NCBI RefSeq assembly: GCF_003651245.1 | Contig: NZ_RAPE01000007.1 | Coordinates: 51,195-115,194, forward strand | Reading direction: 5' to 3' | Length of the DNA stretch: 64,000 bases | Source of the DNA: Roseovarius spongiae | GTDB lineage: Bacteria > Pseudomonadota > Alphaproteobacteria > Rhodobacterales > Rhodobacteraceae | Translations under genes and position numbers: made by a program | In this document: one piece after another, positions 35,149 through 43,700 of the stretch | Numbering within the stretch: the stretch's first letter is position 1 | How the letters are laid out: each line of letters begins with the position of its first letter | The notes under the pieces: model-generated | Databases searched by the model: none | Told to the model about the DNA's origin: nothing | The model's input: the letters and a program-made list of their open reading frames with translations, nothing else

Positions 35149-35773
35149 GTCTGGTCTCCAGTGTTCGGTTCCAAGGCCACCACGTGAGTGTGGGGGCATG
35201 GCCGAATGCCTGGTTTCCGAATCTGCCCGGGTCAGGGACGGCGCAGCCGCCGGCTTGCCGGGCGCAAAAGTTTTCTGCGCGCAACACCTGCGGCATGCGC
35301 GCCATTTCGCTCGGGTCCGCCCCACGCCACGGGCCCCGCGCTCGCCGAAAAGTTTTGCGATCCTTGAGGCGGGCTGATTTGGGGGCCATCCGGAGGATAT
35401 GCTTCCACGCTCATGTGTGTGTGTTTTGACGGTAGGTTTGCCCGACACGAGCAGGCAAACGGACCGATCGGACGCGGGAGACGGATGAAGCGGCGGGATC
35501 GTTTTGCCCCGCAAAACAGACCAGAGCGCAATCCGGCGGAGCGGCCGGGGAGGGGCGTGCTCGCGAGGCGGGCAAACCGGGATGCGGGGCGCAACGCCGC
35601 GGTGAGGCCGCATGGCCGAATGCGCGACGGACCGAAGGTCCGTTCTCGCCTGCGACTTGGCTGCCGAGTAGGGGAGGCCGAAGGCAAAGAACGCTCCGGG
35701 CCAATTGATGCCGTGGAGGTCTGAAGGTGATACGTTCCGGAGAGCCTGGACCCACCTGCAGAGGAGGCGGAGG
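35149..35773. repeat. Gene-free region with direct-repeat copy 2
   Basis: Copy 2 (35410-35615) of the ~205-bp repeat lies here, about 260 bp upstream of the DUF2493 start. Two hairpins are retained with loops different from copy 1: GTTTTGC/GCAAAAC (35501-35517, 3-nt loop instead of 6) and GTTTGCC/GGCAAAC (35437-35461 area, 11-nt loop instead of 2). The rest shows no gene on either strand. Confidence 0.8.
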
Positions 35774-36163
35774 TTGAAATATCTGATCCCGATTGCCCTG
35801 GTCCTGCCGACATCACCGGCGTCCGCCCAAGTGCAAATACGGGACGCCGACACCATCGTCGTTTCCGGAACACCTGTGCGCCTGAACGGGGTCGATGCGC
35901 CCGAACTCGGGACACGGGCAGGCCGGGATGCGCGGCGCTGGATGGTGAACTACCTCGATGGCCGTTCGATTGAATGCGATCTCAATGGCGAGCGAACCCA
36001 TGACCGATGGGTGGGCATCTGCTACGCCGATGGCGAGGACATCGGCGCCGCGCTGATCGCGGCCGGTCACGCACTCGACTGTCGGCGATATTCCGGGGGG
36101 CGGTATGCCCATCTGGAGACACCGGCGGCGCGATCGCGGATCAGACGGGCGGGTTACTGTTAG
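35774..36163 (+). CDS. Secreted thermonuclease-like (SNase) protein
   Basis: This is a 129-aa exported protein. The TTG start at 35774, preceded by GAGGAGGCGGAGG, gives a short signal peptide ending S-A-Q. The mature part is a staphylococcal-nuclease fold: DADTIVVSGTPVRLNGVDAPE with calcium-binding aspartates, then ERTHDRWVGICY including the catalytic Arg-Glu region, and paired cysteines. It probably degrades DNA or RNA in the periplasm. It is the only plus-strand gene in the accessory block. Such nucleases are common on alphaproteobacterial plasmids; their role there is unclear. Confidence 0.88.
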   Translation: MKYLIPIALVLPTSPASAQVQIRDADTIVVSGTPVRLNGVDAPELGTRAGRDARRWMVNYLDGRSIECDLNGERTHDRWVGICYADGEDIGAALIAAGHALDCRRYSGGRYAHLETPAARSRIRRAGYC

Positions 36164-36197
36164 CGCCTCCTTGGACAAGGGGCCGTTGTAGCGAGCA

Positions 36198-36719
36198 TCA
36201 ATGCCCATGGGCCTGGCCCGACAGCATGCCCGCCGCCCGCATGCTGAACGCGTACTTCTCCCGCCCGAATCCGACGATGATGTGATCGTGGATGATGATC
36301 TCCATTACCTTGCAGGCCTCCAAGATCTTCCGGGTGAGCTCGATATCGGTCTGGCTCGGATGCGGATCGCCGGACGGGTGATTGTGGCAGAGGATGAGGG
36401 CAGAGGCATCGAGAACGAGGGCGGAGCGGAGAACCTCGCCGACATAGACCGGAACGTGATCGATGCTGCCTCGCGTCATGACCCTGTCGCGGATCAGCTT
36501 GTTCTTCCGGTCGAGTAGTAGCACCCGAAACACCTCGACCCGTTCTTGAATGGCGTTGAAAGCCAGGTAGTCGGTCAGCATGCTCCAGGACTGCAGGGCG
36601 GCGGTGGACCGGGCGTGCCTGCGCAGGATCGCCCGGGCGGCGTCGATGGTCGCAATGTCGGCCTCGGAGAAGCCGGGCAAACGCCACTCGGTGATCTGGT
36701 CGGGGTTATGCACGGTCAT
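36198..36719 (-). CDS. RadC-like JAB/MPN-domain protein
   Basis: This is a 173-aa protein with the RadC/MPN+ metalloprotease-like motif: E in an early helix, then LCHNHPSGDPHPSQTD with the H-x-H and D zinc ligands. RadC-like proteins are frequent on mobile elements and their function is unresolved; a DNA-repair role has been doubted. It overlaps the PAPS-reductase-like gene by 4 nt (ATGA), so the two are co-translated. Confidence 0.9.
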   Translation of the reverse strand: MTVHNPDQITEWRLPGFSEADIATIDAARAILRRHARSTAALQSWSMLTDYLAFNAIQERVEVFRVLLLDRKNKLIRDRVMTRGSIDHVPVYVGEVLRSALVLDASALILCHNHPSGDPHPSQTDIELTRKILEACKVMEIIIHDHIIVGFGREKYAFSMRAAGMLSGQAHGH

Positions 36720-37468
36720 GCTGCGTCCAATCGCTTAAGGGTTTCGCGGAGGTTCGTCCCATCGGGACGGAGTGTGTGGCCGATCTCCTGCTCGAGCGCG
36801 ATGTAGGTGGAGAGAAGGTCCGGTCGCAGCCGCGCGGCACATTGCAGATCGGCGAGCGAGGACATGATGCAGAAGCTGCAGGACAGACGGGACATGCCAG
36901 CGCCATAGGCCCAGTGCGGCTCCTGCCCCGCCGCGGCGATGGTGTCGAACACCTCCCGCCTGGTGAGGCTATGGATCGGCAGCCAGTCGATCCAGGTTCG
37001 GCCCGCCACGCTGTTGCGAGCGTTCCGGCTGACGACAGAACGGCCTCGGCGTGCGGCACTCTCCTCGGCGCGCATCCCCATCGCGCTGACGATGCGCCCG
37101 GCGAAGCGGGGGTTGGCCGCGAGATAGCGACGCAACTCGCGCTCGATCGGACCCCGTTTCTGGTCGGATGTGCATTGGCGATATCGTGGGGACGGGAACA
37201 TGCCGCGTGCCCGGACCATCTCGAAGAACGACCTTCGGGGTCGTGCGATCACCAGCGGCAGGCCGAACGTGGTCTTCCGGATATGGCCGATCGTGCCGGG
37301 CCAATCGATGTGACCGAGGGTGGCGTGGACGATGAGGAGCTGATCACGCGGGATGCCGGCCTCGACCAGCCTGATCGTCATGGCCTGGCTGTCCTTGCCA
37401 CCGGAATGGTTGATCGCGACGAGGGCGCCGCGCTCGATCATATCGGTGATGTCAGTCGGAATGCGCAT
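36716..37468 (-). CDS. PAPS reductase-like PP-loop protein
   Basis: This is a 250-aa protein of the adenine-nucleotide alpha-hydrolase (PAPS reductase/DndC-like) superfamily. The PP-loop is SGGKDS at about 22-27, the HATLGHIDWPGT segment follows, and a late CxxC is in LSCSFCIMSS. The ECGIH motif of true CysH is missing, so sulfate assimilation is unlikely. It may modify nucleotides or tRNA, or act in DNA metabolism. It is in a three-gene overlapping unit with RadC and the 127-aa protein. Confidence 0.85.
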   Translation of the reverse strand: MRIPTDITDMIERGALVAINHSGGKDSQAMTIRLVEAGIPRDQLLIVHATLGHIDWPGTIGHIRKTTFGLPLVIARPRRSFFEMVRARGMFPSPRYRQCTSDQKRGPIERELRRYLAANPRFAGRIVSAMGMRAEESAARRGRSVVSRNARNSVAGRTWIDWLPIHSLTRREVFDTIAAAGQEPHWAYGAGMSRLSCSFCIMSSLADLQCAARLRPDLLSTYIALEQEIGHTLRPDGTNLRETLKRLDAA

Positions 37469-37835
37469 CGGAGCCTCCGAACATGGCCGCCCAGTTGTCT
37501 CCGGCGGCCTTTTCGTCCCGGCGTTTCAGGATGGCGAGACGGTTCATCAGATCCATGATGACGGGCGTGGTCGGGTGGTTGGCGCGATGGCCTCTCTGCG
37601 GCCGGGCGAGGCTGGGATGTCCGTATTTGAGGAGGTGAAGCGCCGCTTCAAGCAATGGCGCATGCGTCTCACGGTCGATGAGTTCGCGGGGCAGAGCCGC
37701 CGCATGGGCGGCGTAGGCCCTGTTGCGCGCCGCACTCAACTGGCGCCTGCCGATCCGGTGGGCCGCATCGACCCATTCGCTGATGTCGGACCAGGTAAGC
37801 CGCGTGCCGGGAGTGGTGTATCTATGATGTGTCAT
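37452..37835 (-). CDS. Hypothetical protein of PAPS-reductase/RadC unit
   Basis: This is a 127-aa basic, helical, soluble protein beginning MTHHRYTTPGTRLTWSDIS, with several arginine- and alanine-rich helices. It has no signal peptide and no cysteine. Its last 17 nt overlap the start of the PAPS-reductase-like gene, implying coupled translation. I do not recognise a family; a nucleic-acid-associated partner of the other two proteins is a possible reading only. Confidence 0.7.
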   Translation of the reverse strand: MTHHRYTTPGTRLTWSDISEWVDAAHRIGRRQLSAARNRAYAAHAAALPRELIDRETHAPLLEAALHLLKYGHPSLARPQRGHRANHPTTPVIMDLMNRLAILKRRDEKAAGDNWAAMFGGSDAHSD

Positions 37836-37858
37836 GGGAAGCTCTCGATCATTTCCAC

Positions 37859-38089
37859 TCAGATCATCCCGGCGATGACGAGGCCGGATTTCATGGAAGC
37901 GCGACCGCAGGCCTCGCAAAAGCCGGCGCGCTGATCGGGCTCGAGATCGGCGGTGTGGTCGCAATCGGGTGCCATGCAGATCGCGGGCACGACGCTGCCC
38001 ATCGCATGGTCTTCCAGGAAATCCGCGACCTCGGCGTAGCCTTCGGATTCAACGAGCGTGACCAGCTTGGGGTGGGCGAGATTGAACAT
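37859..38089 (-). CDS. Small zinc-ribbon-like protein
   Basis: This is a 76-aa protein with four cysteines arranged as a zinc ribbon or zinc-finger: ICMAPDCDHT and FCEACGRAS (CxxxxC and CxxC). A leading helix (LVTLVESEGYAEVADFLEDH) precedes it. It starts 30 nt after a strong hairpin with a T-rich tract (38119-38152). The protein is probably a structural or DNA-contacting factor; the family is unknown to me but is common on related plasmids. Confidence 0.7.
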   Translation of the reverse strand: MFNLAHPKLVTLVESEGYAEVADFLEDHAMGSVVPAICMAPDCDHTADLEPDQRAGFCEACGRASMKSGLVIAGMI

Positions 38090-38114
38090 GGGTGTCGTCC
38101 TTCTGTCGGGGTGA

Positions 38115-38152
38115 AAGGAAAAGAGGGGAGCCGCGCTGAAGCGGCTCCCCTC
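38115..38152 (-). terminator. Rho-independent terminator or attenuator
   Basis: On the minus strand a perfect 12-bp stem (GAGGGGAGCCGC with 6-nt loop, 38123-38152) is followed by TTTTCCTTTC (38113-38122). It lies between the DUF736 gene and the zinc-ribbon gene, so it can end the DUF736 transcript or attenuate transcription of the next gene. Confidence 0.8.
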
Positions 38153-38308
38153 ACGGGTCCTGCCTCTCGGGGACAGGAGGCGCGGGCCGGTCGGAGACGT
38201 GCCGACAGCGCTCGCTCAGGCCTGTTTCATGGGAGGAGGATCAGGACTGCACGGCCGAAAGGCGCCCCGGTTCCCCGGGACGCCCTCTCGCTGCGGTAAC
38301 GCTTTGTG

Positions 38309-39037
38309 TCAGCCCACCAGGGCGAGGCCGGTGTTGTCCGACCGTTCCTGGCCGGCGCTCTCGACGAAGGGAATGATCGAGAAGGTCTTGCCGCCGCGCT
38401 GCTCCTCGTTCTGCACGGCGTTCACCCGCAGATCGCCATCGGGCGTGTTGATGAGAAGCGACAGGTAGTCGTTGCCGGTCCGGCTGCTTTTCGCCATCCA
38501 CGCCGAGCCCACGCGGATCGGGTGGCCCTTGGGCGAACTGACCTCGATCCGGTAATCGGGGTGGGTCTCCTCGGTTTTGAACGTGTTTTCGATCAGCATG
38601 AAGTCGAGGTCGAACATCATGTTGGCGATGTAGCCGGCAAAGGCGTTGTCGGCATCCATCGCGGTCAACTCGCCCGAGATCGAGCCTGACTTCATGGCGG
38701 TGTTCGAGACGAGCGGGATGATCTCGAATTCGCCCGTCATCGCTTCGCGCGCTTCCTTGGTCTGCACGGCGTTGACCCGGAAGGGCCCGAGGCCGACATC
38801 GATCTGCATCGAGATGTAGGGATTGCCGGTGGTGTTGCCGGTCTCGTTCCAGGCCGTGCCGATGCGCACCTTGCGGCCGGACTTGTTCACCGCCGTCACG
38901 TCATAGTCCGGGCTCCGCTCGGACATCTTCGTCCGGATTTCGAGCTGAATGGCGATGTCGAACCGGGTGGAGTGGATCATACCGGAATAGGCAGTGGCTG
39001 CGGTCTCGGCGTTTTTGGTCAGGGTTCCTGCGAACAT
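38309..39037 (-). CDS. Tandem DUF736 protein
   Basis: This is a 242-aa protein containing two DUF736-like repeats (about 45-115 and 150-225), each with a K/S-G-x-P/K-V/I-R-(V/I)-G-(T/S)-A-W motif, a TGN-Y-(I/L)-S strand and a V-N-A-V-Q turn. Most DUF736 proteins are single-domain (~100-120 aa) plasmid proteins with no known role. AAGGAGAAG precedes the ATG. The first 40 residues are an N-terminal extension (GTLTKNAETAATAYSG). A family duplication is inferred. Confidence 0.8.
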   Translation of the reverse strand: MFAGTLTKNAETAATAYSGMIHSTRFDIAIQLEIRTKMSERSPDYDVTAVNKSGRKVRIGTAWNETGNTTGNPYISMQIDVGLGPFRVNAVQTKEAREAMTGEFEIIPLVSNTAMKSGSISGELTAMDADNAFAGYIANMMFDLDFMLIENTFKTEETHPDYRIEVSSPKGHPIRVGSAWMAKSSRTGNDYLSLLINTPDGDLRVNAVQNEEQRGGKTFSIIPFVESAGQERSDNTGLALVG

Positions 39038-39154
39038 GGGTCTTCTCCTTGGGTTTGCCCGTGCCCGGCTTCCTGCCAGAGCACGCGGGATTGCTTTTCG
39101 ACCCCTCATGGGATCGCAAAACCCCAAAGCCCCCTTTCCTTTCTCTCCTGCCTG

Positions 39155-39433
39155 TCAGCCCGGCCCGGCGCCGGAACGGGTATCCGACGTTGCCTCTCTC
39201 GCCTCCCTCCCCTGCTCCGCCGCAGCACCATGGCTCGGCTCCGAAATGAAGAAGTCAGCCTCGGCCCCGTTCAGGTAGCGGCCGCTCCGGTCGGTCAGAC
39301 CGATGGTGCTACCGTTGCGCACAAAGGTGATGAGGTATTGGCCAAGGCCATCCCGGTGAACCCGGTAACCTTCGTTCGCCCAATGAACGGTGTGTCCGGC
39401 ATCCACGGCGGCCTTGATCTCCGCGATATTCAT
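39155..39433 (-). CDS. Small hypothetical plasmid protein
   Basis: This is a 92-aa soluble protein: an N-terminal helix (MNIAEIKAAVDAGHTVHW), two beta strands (YRVHRD..QYLITFVRNG) and a Gly/Ala-rich C-terminus that is probably disordered. The N-terminal half resembles small proteins found repeatedly in accessory regions of alphaproteobacterial plasmids. No functional assignment can be made. It lies downstream of the DUF5983-like gene on the same strand. Confidence 0.65.
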   Translation of the reverse strand: MNIAEIKAAVDAGHTVHWANEGYRVHRDGLGQYLITFVRNGSTIGLTDRSGRYLNGAEADFFISEPSHGAAAEQGREAREATSDTRSGAGPG

Positions 39434-39515
39434 ATGGATCTCCAGTTCAGATGGTTCGCCTGAGAGTCATAGAGGCCCGATCTTCTGATCGGGCTTCTGC
39501 GCAACCTCACGTTTC

Positions 39516-39797
39516 CTACCAGTCAAAGACCTCGAGATAGGCGACGGGCGGGACGTCCCGATCGAACAGGACGTAGTCGCACCCGGCATCCATCGCCAAC
39601 GCCATGAACGTCTTGAAGGCGTCGCAGCCAACCCCTTCCGGCAAATCGGCGAGCGTTTCGGGGACCGAGAACAGCCAGCCATAGTCGTTCTGCATGGTGG
39701 GCGATTTGGCGAAGAGCCCGTTTTCGATGGCCTGGGCGGTTTGCTCGGGCAGATGTGCGGTGCTACAATCGTAGAACCTGCGGACGTTGCGCATCAT
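39516..39797 (-). CDS. DUF5983-like protein
   Basis: This is a ~93-aa soluble protein. The opening D-C-S-T-A-H-L-P-E-Q-T and the core GWLFSVPETLADLPEG and DYVLFDRDVPPV resemble DUF5983 proteins, which are found beside toxin-antitoxin and plasmid genes without a known activity. The stop of the DUF6915-like gene overlaps its ATG at 39797 (TGATG). An ATG at 39794 is also possible. Confidence 0.7.
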   Translation of the reverse strand: MMRNVRRFYDCSTAHLPEQTAQAIENGLFAKSPTMQNDYGWLFSVPETLADLPEGVGCDAFKTFMALAMDAGCDYVLFDRDVPPVAYLEVFDW

Positions 39798-40234
39798 CAA
39801 CCCCTTTCATCCATCCAGTCCCTGAGGCCGAGGATCGTCTTGCCGGCTGCCACCTCGGTCATCCACGCGCGTTTTGGGTCTCCGATGTCGCCGGGCGGAT
39901 CGTTGTCGATCCGCCCATTCGCCATCCATGGCTCGGGCCGGATCCGCATTAGCCAGTCGGCGAGCGACGGAATGCGGCCCTGACAATCCTCCCGGACATG
40001 CTGCTCGCCGATCCAGCGGATCGGAATGACGCGGCCCGCGCTGTTTGTCAGCGATCGGCCGAACTGGCGCTCGAGTTCGAATATCCCGAGGGCATGATGA
40101 CGGTGGGCGCGGTGAACAAAGAGCGCGAGGTGCTCTTTGGATGAGTCGAACCAATCATGCAGGCATTGATAGTCGGACGGCTTTCCGCCGAATTTCCGCG
40201 CGGAGCTTTCGGCATGGTGGAGGGGATGAGCCAT
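39797..40234 (-). CDS. DUF6915-like protein
   Basis: This is a 145-aa soluble protein with the pattern FGGKPSDYQCLHDWFDSSKEH, RHHALGIFELERQFG and GEQHVREDCQGRIPSLADW that I associate with DUF6915, a family common on plasmids. It is rich in histidine and has one cysteine in each half. The ATG at 40234 follows the stop of the upstream gene by 1 nt. It is the middle gene of a three-gene coupled unit (40622 to 39516). Its role is unknown. Confidence 0.75.
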   Translation of the reverse strand: MAHPLHHAESSARKFGGKPSDYQCLHDWFDSSKEHLALFVHRAHRHHALGIFELERQFGRSLTNSAGRVIPIRWIGEQHVREDCQGRIPSLADWLMRIRPEPWMANGRIDNDPPGDIGDPKRAWMTEVAAGKTILGLRDWMDERG

Positions 40235-40235
40235 G

Positions 40236-40622
40236 TCAGAGCCCATCGTCATGGCTGTGCGAGCACTCGACATAGCGATCAGCGTGGTCGAGCGTGATGC
40301 TGTCGCCGGTGATATCCCAGGTCAGTGTGCCATAGCCGCCCTCGTTGTTCTCGAACCCCGGATGCTGGTGATAGGCGACGGACCAGGCGAAGTCGCCAAA
40401 CGTACTGGAGAGTTCGTCGGGGAGCTCGATGCCTGCGGGCTGGACCGTCACGTCTTCGATATTGCCGGAATCGCCATAGCCTTCGTATTCGGCAATCACT
40501 TCTGTGACGCCGAGGGCCCGCAATTGCGGGAGCAGTTTGTTCCGGGCGGCCTTATTGGCGGCCTCGCGCTCGGCCTGCCATTTCGCCATCGTCTCGGCGA
40601 AGTTGATCTGGGGATCGGTCAT
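40236..40622 (-). CDS. DUF6878-like protein
   Basis: This is a 128-aa acidic protein. A basic N-terminal helix (KWQAEREAANKAARNKLLPQLRALG) is followed by a beta-rich domain (VTEVIAEYEGYGDSGNIEDV) and the ending GGYGTLTWDITGDSITLDHADR with H-S-H near the C-terminus. It resembles DUF6878, which is often next to DUF6915. It is the promoter-proximal gene of the unit. A leader motif of the type found before five other genes lies at 40728-40754. No function is known. Confidence 0.75.
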   Translation of the reverse strand: MTDPQINFAETMAKWQAEREAANKAARNKLLPQLRALGVTEVIAEYEGYGDSGNIEDVTVQPAGIELPDELSSTFGDFAWSVAYHQHPGFENNEGGYGTLTWDITGDSITLDHADRYVECSHSHDDGL

Positions 40623-40688
40623 GGATCTCGTCCTTTTGTCTGGGATTGGGGGACAGCGCCGAGGGGTCGGCAGACCCGCCACGGCACC

Positions 40689-40724
40689 GGAACGCGAACG
40701 GGCCAAAGCACCCTTTCGCGTTCC
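40689..40724. repeat. Inverted repeat between helicase and DUF6878 genes
   Basis: GGAACGCGAA (40689-40698) and TTCGCGTTCC (40715-40724) are perfect 10-bp arms separated by 16 nt. The hairpin lies just downstream of the methyltransferase-helicase stop and upstream of the DUF6878 start, so it could be a terminator for the former or a leader structure of the latter. There is no T-tract. Confidence 0.55.
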
Positions 40725-40749
40725 CCCGACCCATGGCCCGCTTTCTCTT

Positions 40750-43700
40750 TCAGGCGGCCTTGTTGGCCGCCGTCGGAGACCCATCCCCCACGATCCGGCC
40801 CAGGATCGCGGCAGTCTCGACACCTTCCCCGTGCGGCACGAAGACCCGGAGCTGGAAGGCGATGATCTCCGTGAAGCACCCCATGGCCTTCAGCCCGTCG
40901 ATCATATCGCGGTCGGCGCCGTCGATTTCGAGGCGAGCTGCGCCCGCGACGCGGCGGCGCGTGAGCGTGAGCCCCCGGCCCAGATCGATCGGTGCGCTCG
41001 ACCCCAACGCGGCGGTGAGCATTTCCTGCGTCGTCGTTGGGCTGCCGACCATGAACCGGGCTCTGAGCGCCGCGGCACCGTCCTCGCTGACAGTGCGACC
41101 AATCATGCTCCCCTGCCCCTCCGGCGTGACCCGGTAGATGCGCTCGTTGCCGGACGGAATGTCCTTCCAGATCGGCAGCAACAGCCCGGTCAAGAGGTAG
41201 AGCTTTGTCGTGGTCACCTTGGGCAGGCTGTCGGCCTCCTTGTCCCAGAGGCGCCGGAACTCGGACGGCTCGATTTCTTCCCAGGCAGAATTTCCGAACT
41301 TTGCTTCTTCCACGTATGTGGAGCCGGTCGGCCGCACCACCTTGCGCATGAGCGTGACGAACTCCTCGTCATACATCTGCATCGGACACGACGAGATCAG
41401 CGCCGCCCGGCCCGACGCGCGGTTGATCATCGGCTGCTTGTCCGGATTCCGATCCAGAACCTCTTCGGCGGAGAGCACATGAACCGGATCCGTCACTTCC
41501 AGCCCGATGATGCGTGTCACGGCCCCGGAACGCGGACAGGTCCAGAGGTCCTCTGCCGAGACCTGCTCGATCTTCTCGCCGCGCAGCGTCTCCACCCCGA
41601 GATCGAGCGTGCCGGCGGCCCGGGCCCGCTCGCTCTGATCGGCGATCCGCGCCATGAACTCGGCAAAGAGCGCATTCTGCATGTGGATCGGCAGCGCCAG
41701 GACGCGGTTGAGGAAGCGCTGGATCGGTGGAAGCTCTTCCAGGAGCACGCCGTCCTGATCGATGAGCCGCAGAGCCGTCCAGTCCGCGAAGCGCTCGTAG
41801 CTCATCGCCCCGGCACGTCCGGCGGCCAGATCGGCGTAGTAGCCCCGGAGCGCCGCCCGCGCCATCGGGCTCTCGAGATTGTCCTCATCCCGGAACATAC
41901 CTTGCGAGCCGGTCTCGCGCTGACCCTTCGTGAGGGCCCCCAGTTGATCGAGCCGCCGGGCGATTGTGGAGGTGAAGCGTTTCTCGCCGTGCACATCCGA
42001 GGTGCAGACTCGGAAGAACGGCGCTGACACTTGAGCCGAGCGATGCGTGCGGCCGAGCCCCTGGATCGCGGCATCGGCGCGCCAGCCGGGCTCCAGCAGG
42101 TAATGCCGTCGCCGTTTCTGGTTCTTTGCTGTCTCTGCGGCATGGTAAGAGCGTCCCGTCCCGCCGGCATCGGAAAAAACCAGGATGTCCTTTTCGCCGT
42201 CCATGAAGGCGCGGGTTTCCGAGGAATTGCTACTCGCGCTGCGCTTCTCGATGAAGAGCGCGCCGTCCTGCGATTTCAGCGGCCGGATGGAGCGTCCCGT
42301 CACCTCGGCCACGGCCTCGTCCCCGAAGGCCCAGAGGATCTGGTCGAGGGCCGCGGGGATCGGTGCCAGGGACATCAGCTCCATCATCGCCGCGTCGCGC
42401 AGGGCTTCGGCCTCGCACGAGACGACGAGGGCGCCATTGGCATCCCGGAGCGGTTCGGCCACGACATTCCCATCGATCTCCACGAGCTTCTGGGCATAGA
42501 TCGGGAACGCCTGTTCGAGGTAACTGACGACGTAATCCCGAGGCGTGAGCGCCCCTTCGACGAGTTCATCTTCCGGGTCCATCGCCTCAAGCCGGCGTTT
42601 CAGCAGGCTTTCGCCCGTGGAGACAACCTGGATGACGCAGGCATAACCCGCCTCCAGATCCTCCTCGATGGCGCGGATCACGGTCGGGGCCTTCATGCCC
42701 ATCAGGAGATGGTTGAAGAAGCGTTGCTTGGTGCTCTCGAAGCGCGACTTGGCCGAGGCCTTGGCCGCCGACGCATTGGTCTGACCGGAGGCATCGTTGA
42801 CGCCGGTCGCAGTCAATGCCGCCTCGAGATTGTGATGGATCGTCCGGAACGCACCGGCAAAGGCGTCGTAGATCTCGATCTGCGCCGGTGTCAGCGCATG
42901 TTCGAGCACGTCATATTCCACGCCGTCGAAGCTGAGCGCCCGCGCCGTATAGAAGCCGAGCGTCTTGAGGTCCCGCGCCACGACTTCCATCGCGGCAACG
43001 CCGCCAGCCTCCATCGCGGAGACGAAACTCTCGCGGCTCGGGAAGGGATATTCGGGCCCCTGGCCCCAGAGGCCGAGCCGGGAGGCATAAGCCAGGTTGT
43101 GAACGCTGGTGGCCCCGGTCGCGGAAACATAGAAGACCCGCGCCCGCGGGGCGGCGAGCTGCAGGCGAAGCCCGGCAAGACCCTGCTGGGAGGGCTTGAC
43201 CCCCCGGCCCTCGTCCGAGCCGGCGGCGTTCTGCATGGCATGGGCTTCGTCGAAGGCCAGAACGCCGTCGAAATCCTCGCCCATCCAGTCGAGAACCTGG
43301 CCGAGGCGGGTCGTGCCGCATTTGCCAGCGGACCGCAGCGTCGCGTAGGTCACGAACAGGATGCCATCGCCCATCGGGATGGGCAGGTCGGGCTTCCATT
43401 TCGAAAGCGGCTGAATATCGGCAGGCGATCCGCCGAGATCGGTCCAGTCGCGGATCGCGTCCTCAATCAACGTGGCGGATTTGGAGATCCAGACCGCCTT
43501 GCGACGGCCCGCAAGCCAGTTCACCAGGATGAGCCCGGCGCATTCCCGGCCCTTGCCGCAACCGGTGCCGTCGCCGAGGAAATATCCGAGGCGATAGGCG
43601 CGGGCTTGCGCGTCATCGTCGGCGCGGGTCATCCGGGTCTGGTCTTCGTCGATGGTGAACAGGCCCGGCAGGTCGCGCGCATGCGCATCGTTCGCCATGA

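Noticed and set aside
35149..35856. N-terminal extension of the DUF2493 gene to 35856
   Set aside because: The extension runs through direct-repeat copy 2 and non-coding sequence; the ATG at 35148 gives the natural start.
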